Part shown: one piece after another, positions 51,691-62,597 of the stretch
Numbering within the stretch: the stretch's first letter is position 1
How the letters are laid out: the number at the start of each line of letters is the position of its first letter
Source: Aristolochia californica
Taxonomy: Eukaryota > Streptophyta > Magnoliopsida > Piperales > Aristolochiaceae
Length of the DNA: 64,000 nt
Assembly: GCA_029961685.1 (NCBI GenBank)
Contig: JARWKL010000012.1
Coordinates: forward strand, 4,317,807-4,381,806
Direction of reading: 5' to 3'
The notes under the pieces: generated by a model
The model's input: the letters and a program-made list of their open reading frames with translations, nothing else
Databases searched by the model: none
Told to the model about the DNA's origin: nothing
Position numbers and translations under genes: made by a program

Positions 51691-54671
51691 AATCTTGAAT
51701 TAAGTCATGAGCATAAGCACCGATGGCTTGTTGGATATTGTGCTATAGAGAGATATTTGAATATGCTTAGTACAACTCATATCTGCCTATAAATGCAAAT
51801 GACAGTTAGACATTCACTCAATCATTAAGGAAGATATCGAATCCAACATAGTGAAACCCATGGATATCTTTAGAAAACTACATTAGATCTACGTCAAGAT
51901 CTGAAAAACTTGAAATGTGAATCTAGACTTGAGCATAATTGTAAAATCAAATTGTGCTTTTCTAGATGTGATTACTTATATAGTCCATTCCTGCTAATCC
52001 CTTGAGCTTGGAGACATATAGGCATATCCCTATAAAACTAAAAAGTCTAAATGTGCTAGAATGTGTGTGAATATCTTGAACTGAAATTTGAATTAGACAT
52101 GAGCATCAAAACTCAAAAGCTAAGAAATTAGAGTCAATTTTCTCACCTTATAAGCAAATCATTCAAAAGAAATCAAATCTTCATTAACATGAAAGCCATC
52201 CCTAAATTTCTTTAAGCATTGAGCCATAGAATATGAAATTCTGCTTATGTAGTGTTATGCTTGATATGCCTGTTACATGCTTGCCTCTATAAAGAGTTAA
52301 ATGGATGAAAGTGTGTTGATGTTTATGCCTTGAGAAGTGAGATCATTGGCGCATCTCTATCATGCTCCATTATTGAGCATTAGAGTACATCCATGTAAAA
52401 CTCAAGAGATCAATGATTGGCAATAAGTTAAACCCCTTTAGGAATTGGGTCTTATTGTAAATCTAGTAAATTTAACATCATGACCATATAACCTAAGATA
52501 TGACAAATCTTAGGATGAATTCCCTTCTATGAGACTCAATAAGATTGAAAATATCCCTTGGAAATGAAAATGAGGACCTTGAAGTGAAATTAGGAGGAGA
52601 AGAAAATCTTTCCAGATGATTTAATAATTCCAGTGACACAAACATTCAAATTCTTTTGGCACTCTAAAATGAATTAACCAAGAAAAGTAGACAAAAGAAA
52701 AAATTAGAAATAAATTGTTAGAACAAATCATCCAAAGGAGTAGGAGTCATCCAAAAGTGGCATGTAAAATTCAGAATTCGTCAACACTAATCAACAAAAT
52801 GAAGGGTGGAATGATAGATCAAACAAATAAAAACAATGGGTTCCAAAAAGAGGCCATTCAGTATAGTTGATTGGACAGAGAGTCGAACATAACCCTAAGG
52901 CTGAAATTGGAGAATTGTCTAGACAGAAAGCTTCCAACCGAATGATTACTTTTAGGTGTCAAATAGTTCAATGGAATTTGAAGATTAGAAATTGGCTACT
53001 AACATTGAAGAGAGTTTGATTTGTGAGGGCATTCATGAAAAGTGTTTCAAATTGCATCAAAAAGCTAAGGAAGGATTGGTAAAGTAGGAAATGAAATCAC
53101 CTAGGAAAATCCTTACAAGATTAGATCCCTATAGAAATTCCCTTTAAATGAAGTCGTTGCTTTCCTTTAGCCCACCAAATATTTCATTTTGATGAAATTA
53201 GATAATTTAGGATTGCCCATCTAAATAGTGACTTCTTTTACAAGGAGAAGAAGTTAAATTGGAGGATACAAATCAGAGGCAAGAACCTAAGGAAAGTTCT
53301 TTAGGCATAAAATACCCTAGAAAGTTCATGAATAGTGAAGCCAAGAAATCAAGAATGTTGAAAGAGCTATCAAGCCCCAAGTATAGGATAGTAGAAGGGG
53401 AAAAAGAGTAATGGATAGAGTAGACAAACCAAGTGAAGAAGTTCAAAGAGATCATCATTTAAAAGAACGAGTCTATTAGATACAAAGGGCTAACAAAATA
53501 GGGGAAGAATGAGATGAAAAGAGCTCAAATTTTGAAGAAAAAGAGAGAACTTGTGAGTGGAGAAGGCAGATCGAGCTGGACCATCTATACAACTACAGAA
53601 TGAGGATGAAAGTGATGTGGAGGAAGAAGGAAATTTAACTATAAAAATAATGAGGATGAAAAAAATGATGTGTGAATTCTAAAGATTGAATAGTTAGAAA
53701 GCAATCCCCTCCATAGAAAATGAGAAAGTGCAAGAGGAATGATAAGAAGGAAATTGACGAAAGAATTTCAACTCTGAGGATAGTAACAATAGAAGAACTA
53801 GTTAGAAAGGCAGCTATAAGTTGGTCCTTAGTAATTATCAACATATGGAGATTTGTAGGCATCTATCGGTCACTTAATGAGATTCATTTTAACTATTGTG
53901 AATGATTTGCCTATTATTCTTTAATGTGTTTTGAAATCCTTGGGTTCATTTGTATGATTGTATGCCTTCATGACTTGAATGCTAGAATATTGTCTTGTAT
54001 ATGTGTCAATTTAAGGAAATGATCACTAATAAACAAAACACTTTGGTCATGAAGAAGAATAAATAGAGAAATGTGATACAACTTAAATTTAGAGATCTTA
54101 ACATATCATTTGAAGTCTGAAGAGACAAGAAAGATAGGAGACAACAAAAAGGGAAATCAATGCTGCAAAAAAAAAACGACATTTCAAAACCCCTTACAAG
54201 TTTGAGAAAATGGATAAAAGAATTAATGAGATAGGAAAATGACAAGGAAATAGGTGAAGAGGTAGAAGTGACTTGAGATTAAGAAAGATGAAAATGAGGT
54301 TGGTAGGGCCCAAAATATAGAAAATGCATGAGAGGAAAAATTCAAGAATCAAGATGAAGACAAAAAAGAGGAAATGAAACCCCAAAAACCCATAAATGGA
54401 ATAAGTTATGGGAAGGAGAAATCCAAAAATGGAGTAGTAAGGAAAGGATAATGGAGCCCAAAAAGAAGAAAATTACCTTAGACAGGAGATGACAAAGGGA
54501 ACACCCATAGGAGGAACAAAATTAGCCTCAAAGAAACCCATAGGGAGCACTGAAGGAGGATGAAAAATAGCATCTAAGGAGCCAATTTTAGCTCAACTCC
54601 ACAAAAGGAGCTAAACCCCAAAATTGAGTAGGGTGAACGTGATTCGTTATAAGTGAATGTTTGAATGAAAC
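51691..54671. other. Unrecognised AT-rich DNA
   Basis: Nearly 3 kb without a supported gene. Short open frames on both strands have low-complexity Phe/Ser/Leu or Lys/Glu composition, as expected from A-rich DNA. The plus strand is markedly purine-rich from about 52550 to 54600. It may be an old element or intergenic DNA. Confidence 0.35.
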
Positions 54672-54676
54672 AAGGT

Positions 54677-55048
54677 TGTTAGGAATTAGATGCCCTAATT
54701 CCAAACTGACAAGAACAATAATAATAATCACAAAGAAGAAAAACGCAAGCAAGAAAATACAACAAGATTTATACAGGTTCGCCCCAAGGTGAGACTACAT
54801 CTTGTCTTTCGCCGCTGCAGTAATCCACTATGAAGATAAAATTATTTACAAGAAAAATCGCACACACTTACAGGTGTTTTTATCTATCCTCTCTCAGGCT
54901 GCAACTCAAAGCCCTTCTCTGTGATGATAAAACCCTAATAGCGGCGCTCCCAAATTTAAAGGAAAAATTAGGGTAACCACAATACAAGAGTGAAATCCCT
55001 AAACCACCCTTAATGAAATAACAATCAATATATTGTGGACCTTCCAGG

Positions 55049-55079
<31 letters not shown>

Positions 55080-55165
55080 TTTCAACCCCCACAACGACCT
55101 TACCTAGAAGGTCAGTCCGCGTAGTGACTCAGCGTAAGGCGTTGATTAGGCTCTACAACTTAACA
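54677..55165 (+). mobile_element. Second solo LTR, TSD AAGGT, with C24 tract
   Basis: 489 bp, TGTTAGGAATTAGATGCC to CTACAACTTAACA, bracketed by AAGGT at 54672-54676 and 55166-55170. It contains GATTTATACAGGTTCGCCCC, like the GATTTACGTGGTTCG box common in plant copia LTRs, and a run of 24 C at 55056-55079. No internal region. Family different from the first solo LTR. Confidence 0.85.
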
Positions 55166-55170
55166 AAGGT

Positions 55171-55988
55171 AAGATTTTAAATTTCTAAATCTCCCTATTT
55201 TAGTTGGAATCAGGTCTTCAGAATTCTGAATCAACAAAAGTTTACTATCCTTTTTATTTTTTATTACTTTCTTACATTCATTTTACCTAGTTCATCTTTG
55301 TTCTCACTGAACCAAGTAAGGCTTGTTGTTCTTTTGTTTTTCTATTCTTTCTTGTTTTTTTCACTCATTTTTTTCTCCAGCTATGAGGCTTTGATTGGAT
55401 TTGAGTGAGTGGACGGAATTTGTTGTTATTTTTCGTCATTCATTTTGGTTATGGATATTATCTAATAGATTGGGTATACACCTTCATGTAGTTTGTTAGA
55501 TATCTAGTGCTCATAAATGGATCAGACTGGATGGTACTATATCTAAACCAAACTTGATCTAGTTGTGATTGTAATTAGAAAGCCTCTTTCACAACTAATA
55601 AGCCTAAAATATTTTTACACTTATCCTAAAACGACTATCCAAGTTAGTAAGCCACTATCCAATTAGTGAATCTAAAATTTTTTAATTCATTCAACTATGT
55701 GAGACTACGTTTTTCATGAATCTAAGATCATTTTACTCATTGATCTCTGTGTCAGTGTTCTTTAACAATATCTATGCAATTGAATTACCAATCTATTGAT
55801 TTGATGATGTAATTTGTTCTTAAATTTTTTTTTCTATGTTTTGGGGATGTTAATGTGTTCAATTGTCATGTTATAATTTTTTATTCTAAACCTATTTCTA
55901 GTATGTGAGATTCTAGAGTAAATATTTCCAAAATATAGAATTTCATAGTATGTGAGACAACTAGAATTCTTATACACATTTCTAAATG
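55171..55988. other. AT-rich DNA without recognised features
   Basis: No coding signal or repeat family identified. Confidence 0.35.
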
Positions 55989-55993
55989 ACATA

Positions 55994-56426
55994 TGTTGAA
56001 TTTATGGAAAAGAGAAATACTTCATTGACTTATTATAATCAGAGTACATGAACCTCTATTTATAATAGAGGAAGGTAGTAGAGTCCAATTACAATAAAAC
56101 TACCTTTGTCCCAATTATACCCAAATTCTAACACTTCAAGATAAGTCCTAGCATAATTAAATAACTCAATATAGATAAAATAAAAACATAACTCAAATTA
56201 GAACTCTTCTAGGACGTTACCATAAGATAAAGATGCATTTGTGATTCCTTCTTAATCTTCCAACTTATGTGATAAGGATGCCAGCTCGTGGTAATCATGG
56301 TGGGTCCTACTTCTTATGGGCTTGGACCCATCTTGTGGGTCTTCTTTGGTCGTGTGACCCATCTTATAATACTCTTAGATATGTGTGCCTTCCTTGGTCA
56401 TGTGGGTTTGGGTCTATCTTCCAACA
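55994..56426 (-). repeat. 3' LTR of element G
   Basis: 433 bp; in element direction TGTTGGAAGATAGACCC to CCATAAATTCAACA. About 34 bp longer than the 5' LTR, through an insertion around the GGTGGGTCCTACTTC region. A TATA-containing palindrome lies at 56053-56071. Confidence 0.88.
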
Positions 56427-56520
56427 CTCCCCCTCAAGCTAGGTGTGAGAGAACAACATGAACTCCCAGCTTGCTGTAAATGATGTATATAATATTTTTT
56501 GTATAAAATGGCACATCTTC
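56427..56520 (-). pseudogene. RNase H C-terminal remnant and polypurine tract of element G
   Basis: CTTGAGGGGGAG (element strand, 56427-56438) is the polypurine tract. Just upstream, about 20 codons end YSKLGVHVVLSHT, the normal C-terminus of the copia RNase H seen in Cop1 ([13 protein letters not shown]). Its retention suggests that this DNA is needed in cis for plus-strand priming. Confidence 0.65.
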
Positions 56521-58327
56521 CAATATGCCTTCATCTTCCAACACTCCCCCCCCCCCCCCCCCCCTACGCTATTGCGCCCTTCTATGAGGCCCTGCTGGCA
56601 TAATATAAGTGAGAATTAAAATCACTTCAAGTCCTATGACATTGCTCTTTAATCCAGATGTTAGATGTTCGGCACACTCCTATCTTCTATAGGTAGTGGG
56701 TCTATACGCTGTTCGAAAGTGTAATAATAAAAAACTCATCCATCATCGTGTCCCTCCACATGACAACTACTCTCAAGTGGTAGGAATAATAAAAGTCATT
56801 ACAGGAGGGGGGGGGGGGTTAGTGGGTTTATTTATAATGGTGTCCCAATCCGGACACCGACTCTCATGGTATCCCAATCGTGATTTTTTTGAGAGTTAAA
56901 TTTATCATGGTGTCCCAATCCGGGCACCGACTCTCATGGTGTCCCAACCATGATATTTTTTAGAGTCAAATAAATTATGGTATGAGAAAAGGTACTGAGG
57001 CCACCTCTTCTTCAATAATAATGTCTCATCATAAGAGACATAATAGCAGCAACTGTAATATAACACGGCTGTCTTCCAATATATATAACTCGAACCAAAA
57101 TAATAAACCTTGTAGAAGGAAGGACCCATGAAATAATCATAATCAGATATAAATATTTTTTTCTTAGATGCAGAAGCTTCATCTTTTGTGCTACCTCTTT
57201 CTTGAATATTTTGTTCACATAAACTTATCCACAACATATGGAATAAAATACTTCTTCCTTGTACTTCTTCTACTTCTCCCCCTCAAGCTGGGAGGTAATG
57301 GCAATAATCCCAGCTTGAACCAAATATCATAGATGCAGCAATAAGCCCAAATAATAGAGATATATAAATAAGCCCTCAAACCAGGGAGCAGTGAAATATT
57401 TTTCTGATATATCAACTCAAAAAGTAGCACAAAACAATTGGCATAAATTCGGATTTTTCAATACAACAGAATACTAGCATGACCTTTTATTCTTCTAATG
57501 CGAATATATCTTTAAATATAGATCAGATTGACATGAAATTTTCTCCTTCTGAAACTAGACTTAAATACCTTTCATCCAAGTATAAATTCTCTTCATAAAA
57601 TATAATTATCAGACTATAAATAATCTGATAGATTTCGGTCTTTGTCATCTGGCAAAACTAAGTACTGTTTTTTTTTTTTTTCTAGAATGACCATTGACTC
57701 TTCCAAGATCAATATCTCCTTAGAAAAAAATCATACTGAGAATTGGTTGAATAGGTAAGAAAATAGACTTACAAATATTTCTTTTGATGTATAATTCTCC
57801 ATATAAAGTCTCTTTCTTGATAGCATAAAATACGTCGAAAATTGAAGTTTTCTATTGCCGCTCGAACCTCTTTTTCAATCTGACCTTTGTTGCTTCAAAT
57901 ATCGATTTCTCTTTGTAGATAACTCAGATAAAAAAAAATAGGTAAGAGAATAGACTTTAAGATCTTTCTTTTGATTTATATTTATCCATATAAAGTCTAG
58001 TTTTTTATTGCAAAAAATACCTCGGAATCGGAAGCTTTCTGCTGCTGCTCGAACCTTTTTGCAATCTGACCTTCGCTTATTCAAATATCGATATCTCTGT
58101 GTAGATAAATCCGATTGGAAAAAAAAAATTAGAAAGTAGACTCAAATATCTTTCCATCAATATATAATTTGAAATATGAAAAACTCCGTATAGAGGTAAA
58201 AAATATAAAGAAAACTATGGGTGTAGGGATTGTAAAAAAATAACTATAAACCTAGACATATGGTTTAGGGTTTAGAGAAAATGATCTCATTATCTCTGTG
58301 GGTTGACCAAGTCAACTCACAGAACTA
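56439..58327 (-). repeat. Non-coding internal region of element G
   Basis: Contains a second LTR start beside a C19 run (56546-56564), two 70-bp tandem units (about 56829-56970, with GGTGTCCCAATCCGG), a G12 run (56807-56818), a further polypurine-like CCCCCTCAAGCTGGGAGG at about 57278, and roughly three divergent tandem units of about 190 bp between 57690 and 58180. An inverted relative of 57100-58300 occupies 63010-64000 in element H. Confidence 0.65.
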
Positions 58328-58339
58328 GCTCTGATACCA
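58328..58339 (-). promoter_or_regulatory. Primer-binding site of element G
   Basis: GCTCTGATACCA, perfect initiator-tRNA complement, flush with the LTR. Confidence 0.88.
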
Positions 58340-58738
58340 TATTGAATTTATGGAAAAGAGAAATACTTCATTGACTTATTATAATCAGAGTACATGAACC
58401 TCTATTTATAATAGAGGAAGGTAGTAGAGTCCAATTACAATAAAACTACCTTTGTCCCAATTACACCCAAACTCTAACACTGAAAGATAAGTCTTAACAT
58501 AATTAAATAACTCAATATAGATAAAATACAAACATAACTCAAATTAGAACTCTTCTAGGACATGACTATAAAATAAAGATGCATTTGTGAGTCCTTCTTG
58601 ATCTTCTAAATTTATATGATAAGGATATCAGCTTGTGGTAATCATGGTGGGTCTTCTTTGGTCGTGTGACCCATCTTATAATACTCTTAGATATATAGGT
58701 TTTCCTTGGCCGTGTGGGCTTCGACCTATCTTCCAACA
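58340..58738 (-). repeat. 5' LTR of element G
   Basis: 399 bp; in element direction TGTTGGAAGATAGGTCG to CCATAAATTCAATA. TATA palindrome at 58399-58417. Confidence 0.88.
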
Positions 58739-58743
58739 ACATA

Positions 58744-60350
58744 AATATAATATTAATGTGATTAATTGAATCTATAAATAATTACATAAATATTAATTAA
58801 CCAAAATACGTAATTATAGCCCATATATCAATATTTTATCATCATACTAAATATTTAAAAAATTATTATAAATAAAATTTTATAATTTATTGATAATAAT
58901 GATGAATCAACTGTAAAAAATTTCATCTAAAAGTATTACTATTATTAGGAAAAAAAATTATTAGATATAATTTTTTATATTTTCTATTAGCACGTACCAA
59001 CACCCAAATACACCAATTAATCATTTAAAAAAAGGAGGAGACGGAAGCGACCGTCTCCCAAGACCCAGTTGCGGCCTGGACCAGTTGGTTCTCGTGCTCA
59101 TTTCTTTTATTCGTGATCTTGTTGAAGATAGTGCGCGTGTTACTTTCAGAAGATGGACCCATGAGACGTGTGCGACGCTCGGCTCCACGCTAGTCAAAAG
59201 TTCGGCCGTCGATGTTGAATACTTTGATGCACAGATTCTTTTACATCAACGTCAATGTCTTGTCCATCGATCAGTTTAGCTGACATACTACGGTTTTGAC
59301 CTGTTACTAAATTACAAAATAAGGACTTTAGCTATTTTGGCACTTTAATGATATAATATTCTTACTGATTTAGGAAACTTAAGAATCGATAATGTCATGA
59401 CGATCGTCACACTCATCAGGATAATGGAAAATAACACCCATCAGAATATTTTAATTCACTAGTCCGACCTTTAAGTCACAATTTTTTAAGTTCTATTTCA
59501 CACTAAGGTGTGTAGGAAACTAGGGAGAATTCACTAAGTTCTAATTTATAACTTATTTTAAATTAATTAATTTTTAAAACAAAATATATTATGAAAATCA
59601 CAGACTAAATTATTAATTTTTATTTTATTATAAAGCACCATATGATTCATTACGAGTAAGTATTTTAATAAGAGATCTATTTGTTATTTATTAGTGCATA
59701 TTTATTTTTAAATAAATATTTAATATATTTAGTCCAAAACAAACTTACACTATTTAATATTTATTTAATTAATTCTTTTGAAATTTCATGATTATTCATC
59801 TTTATTTATTTAAATCAAGTAAAATAATTATGAATTTAATTCTAAACTATATCAAAATTCAAATTTGTGTTATAGATTAATGGAGAATTTTCAAATAGGA
59901 CCTTAATAAATGTCATATTTCCAAATACAACCGAGTAGATGCTGTAATTTTTTAATGACCAAATTCTTAATACAACTAGTGAATTCCTTAAAATTCGTAG
60001 GGTAAGAGTCATATATTTGAATCTAACGAACAAGAGACAAGCAACCTCACCAACGAAGAGTTTGTTCATGTCCTTAGTCACCAAAACACAAGATTTCCCC
60101 ATGAAAGTTCCAAACTTAGAGGGGTTACTTTACACAAATGTGGAAGATGAGAAGAATTTTTTTGGGAAAAAAGTAAAAAAAATTCTTGGATCTCTTCTTG
60201 ATTGTCACCGATCATTGTTACCTTATTATGCTTCTTAATAATTGCTTTCACACTTTGCTTTCATAGATATGTTTATTTGCACCTTTTTTACGCAAAAATT
60301 GAAGCTACTAGGTATTTATTATTACAATTGTGATCTAAAAAAAAATTAGA
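58744..60350. other. AT-rich DNA with nothing recognised
   Basis: Very AT-rich (for example 58750-58990), with one GC-richer island at about 59040-59280 holding a 64-codon frame of no recognisable family. No tRNA, LTR or transposon ends seen. Confidence 0.4.
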
Positions 60351-60646
60351 AGGTATTGAAGAGTAGGTATGAAAGAGCCTTATATGACTCTCACAAAAAG
60401 AAGTCTCATAGAGAATAATTAATAGGGTTGAATCTTATAGGAGTCTCATGAAAGAAAGTCTCACATGAATGCCTTTGTTAAAAGTGTTTTAGATATTTTA
60501 GTTTCCATTAATGTTTAGTTGTTCAATTATTTTAGGACTTGCCTTTAAGGGAACTTTGGATTTACTTGGGACACGATAAATAAAGGCTCATTATACTTTG
60601 TTATAATTAAGTCAATGAACTATTTATCTTTTTTAGAAATTTAATA

Positions 60647-60658
60647 TGGTATTAGAGC
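60647..60658 (+). promoter_or_regulatory. Primer-binding site of element I
   Basis: TGGTATTAGAGC, one mismatch from the usual site. Confidence 0.7.
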
Positions 60659-60779
60659 ATGTTTTGTTAGTAGACTTGGTCAACCCATAGAGATAATGTG
60701 ATCATTTTTCGTATATGTCATCTTTATTAGCTTAGGTTTGAATTCTTCTTTTTCTTCCTCATTGATGTGTTCGAGTCCT

Positions 60780-61440
60780 CTTTTTCCCCAACTCTTCAGA
60801 TAGCCGCCGAGGTCCCTCATTCTGATAGCCGGCAAGGCGAGGAGAACATGGGAGAGAGGGCGACAAGAGAAAGGGGAACCACAATTGAAGACATGGGGTC
60901 GATAGTAGGAAGAGAAATCAAGACCTGTGAGAGACGATAAGGAGAGAATTGAGGGTAAGTTTCTGAAATGCCCTCGAATTTTATTACAAAACACATCTCT
61001 CATGGGGGTAATGGGGCTCAAAGGGGTTGAGCAGCAGCAACGCTGCTTGAATTTTGGGGACGGGGGTTTTCTGCTCCATAAAACAGAGCAACAGAGCGAT
61101 TACTCCAATTTTTACGGAATTCCGATTTTTGGGTCTGAAATGCAAGAAGGGAATTTTTTGGGGATTTCGGGAATTGTAGAAAAATTTCATTTGGTGATTT
61201 ATTTTTGTTGTTGATGAGAACAACAACAATACGTCTGTTCTTTGTCAAACTGAAAACATTGTGCTTCATTTTTTGGGTGATATGTATGTTGCTCAGTCAT
61301 TGTTCGTGGCATTTCTTCCTCCTAGTATGAGTTCTTGAGATGAGATAAGAAAAATGGAAGAGGCTGGGTAGTTGTTTGATGAAATTCATGGAAGAAAGGG
61401 GGAGTACTGCCATTCTATGCTAAGGAGTTTGATGATTCTC
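60780..61440 (+). pseudogene. Captured leader/PPR-like segment in element I
   Basis: Blocks in order: AGCCGGCAAGGCGAGGAGAA, as in B at about 13841; CAGCAGCAACGCTGCTTGAA, as in B at 13993; GATGAGAACAACAACAAT, as in B at 14170 and A near 880. Translation ends in GQLFDEIHGRK, similar to a PPR helix. In A and B the segment sits in elements with gypsy-like LTRs; here it lies in a copia-type context. Confidence 0.55.
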
Positions 61441-61445
61441 GGAAT

Positions 61446-61588
61446 GGGGGGGGGGGTGTGTGTTGGCATCGACCGGATTGGGGTTGTTTGCGCTATGGCC
61501 GGAGGGGCAAACGACAGTGACAACGGTTAGACTCAACCGTGACAAGAGGAGAGCGAAAGAAGCGAGGGGGGGGGGGGGGGGGGGGGGG
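61446..61588 (+). repeat. G11 and G23 homopolymer runs with intervening GC-rich DNA
   Basis: G11 at 61446-61456 and G23 at 61566-61588. The second run is followed directly by TGTTGGAAGATATCG, a copia LTR start, so the run stands where a polypurine tract should be. Confidence 0.7.
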
Positions 61589-61599
61589 TGTTGGAAGAT

Positions 61600-61694
61600 A
61601 TCGAGGACTGCCATTTTATACAAAAAGATCTTATACATCATCTGTAGCAAGCTGGGATTTCATGATGTTCTCTCACCCCCAGCTTGAGGGAGAG
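61600..61694 (+). pseudogene. Copia RNase H C-terminal remnant and polypurine tract of element I
   Basis: LYIICSKLGFHDVLSPPA then TGA, followed by the purine tract CTTGAGGGAGAG. It equals the end of Cop1 and M RNase H. No earlier RNase H is present. Confidence 0.75.
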
Positions 61695-62219
61695 TGTTGG
61701 AATATGGGTCCAGCCACACGACCAAGGAAGACCCACATATCTAAGAGTGTTGGATGATGGGCCCAAGCCCATAAGAAGTAGGACCCACCATGATTACCCC
61801 GAGCTAGCATCCTTATCACATAAGTTTGAAGATCAAGAAAGACTCATAAAGATAACCCTAAGCTAGTTGGAAGATTAAGAAGGATTCACAAAGATAACCC
61901 CAAGCTGGTTGTAAGATCAAAAGGACTCACAAGGATAACCCCAAGCTGGTTGGGAGATCAAGAAGGACTCACAAAGACAACTTTATCTTATGGTCACGTC
62001 CTAGAAGAGTTCAAGTTTGAGTTATGTTTGTCTTTTATTTATATTGAGTTATTTAATTATGCTAGGGCTTATGTTTAAGTGTTAGAGTTTGGGTATAATT
62101 GGGGCAAAAGTAGTTTTATTGTAATTGGACTCTACTATCTTCCTCTATTATAAATAGAGGTTTATGTACTCTGATTATAATAAGTCAATGAAGTATATCT
62201 CTTTTCCATAAATTCAATA
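61695..62219 (+). repeat. 3' LTR of element I, with 42-bp tandem units
   Basis: 525 bp, TGTTGGAATATGGGTCC to CCATAAATTCAATA. Four tandem units of about 42 bp (starts 61824, 61866, 61908, 61949; core AAGATCAAGAAGGACTCACA) make it longer than G and H LTRs. TATA palindrome at 62142-62160. Confidence 0.82.
62142..62160 (+). promoter_or_regulatory. TATA box inside a perfect palindrome, element I LTR
   Basis: CCTCTATTATAAATAGAGG: arms CCTCTATT and AATAGAGG with loop ATA. Exact copies occur in H (62931-62949) and, inverted, in both G LTRs (56053-56071 and 58399-58417). It probably positions the transcription start for the family. Confidence 0.65.
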
Positions 62220-62597
62220 GTGGGGCATCGTCGAGCCGTTGATCAGGTGTAAACTATTTACAAAATTACACAGAGACTGTAGGTGATTAGAACTCTACAA
62301 TTTGAGTCTATCTCTAATTCAATCACTAGTTATTTTTATCTCTATCATTATCTTTATATTTATTACTAAGTTTATCTTTATCTCTATCACTTCCTTCATC
62401 CTCTCTTATCTTCCTGTTATTTATCTCGACGACGCAACCAACTTTTCAATATCTGGTTTAATTATCTAATCCCAGAAGCAAGAAGCAAGAGAAGGCATGG
62501 CATGCTTCCAAAGCACATTGTGGATGTTCTTGCAGCCCAAGAGAAGTAAATCTTTCACTTAGATAACTAATTCAAAGCGGACATGAATACAGGAGTT
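62220..62597. other. Spacer between elements I and H
   Basis: No gene. Contains a TTATCTTTATCTCTATC-like low-complexity stretch around 62320-62400. GAGTT at 62593-62597 may be the left TSD of element H. Confidence 0.35.

Larger units (their letters stand above)
55994..58738 (-). mobile_element. Element G: copia-derived non-autonomous LTR element, TSD ACATA
   Basis: 2745 bp bracketed by ACATA at 55989-55993 and 58739-58743. LTRs 55994-56426 (3') and 58340-58738 (5'), primer site 58328-58339. No gag or pol core; the only coding trace is the last residues of copia RNase H (SKLGVHVVLSHT) beside the purine tract. The internal DNA contains tandem repeats and is shared with element H. Confidence 0.9.
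60480..62219 (+). mobile_element. Element I: copia-type non-autonomous element carrying the A/B shared cargo
   Basis: LTR-like text ending AAATTTAATA at 60646, then TGGTATTAGAGC, then GACTTGGTCAACCCATAGAG, a leader phrase shared with element G. From about 60780 the element carries text related to the leader and cargo of element B, then GC-rich unrecognised DNA with G11 and G23 runs, the RNase H C-terminus, a purine tract and a 3' LTR (61695-62219). The left LTR is poorly alike to the right, so the two may come from different copies. Confidence 0.55.

Noticed and set aside
53273..54385. Minus-strand open frames rich in Phe, Leu and Ser, possible membrane proteins
   Set aside because: The plus strand is strongly A/G-rich here, so minus-strand frames read as hydrophobic by composition alone; no start context, conservation or domain supports them.
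59085..59279. 64-codon frame in the GC-richer island near 59.1 kb
   Set aside because: Too short, no recognised motif, no sign of splice sites or conservation visible from the sequence.
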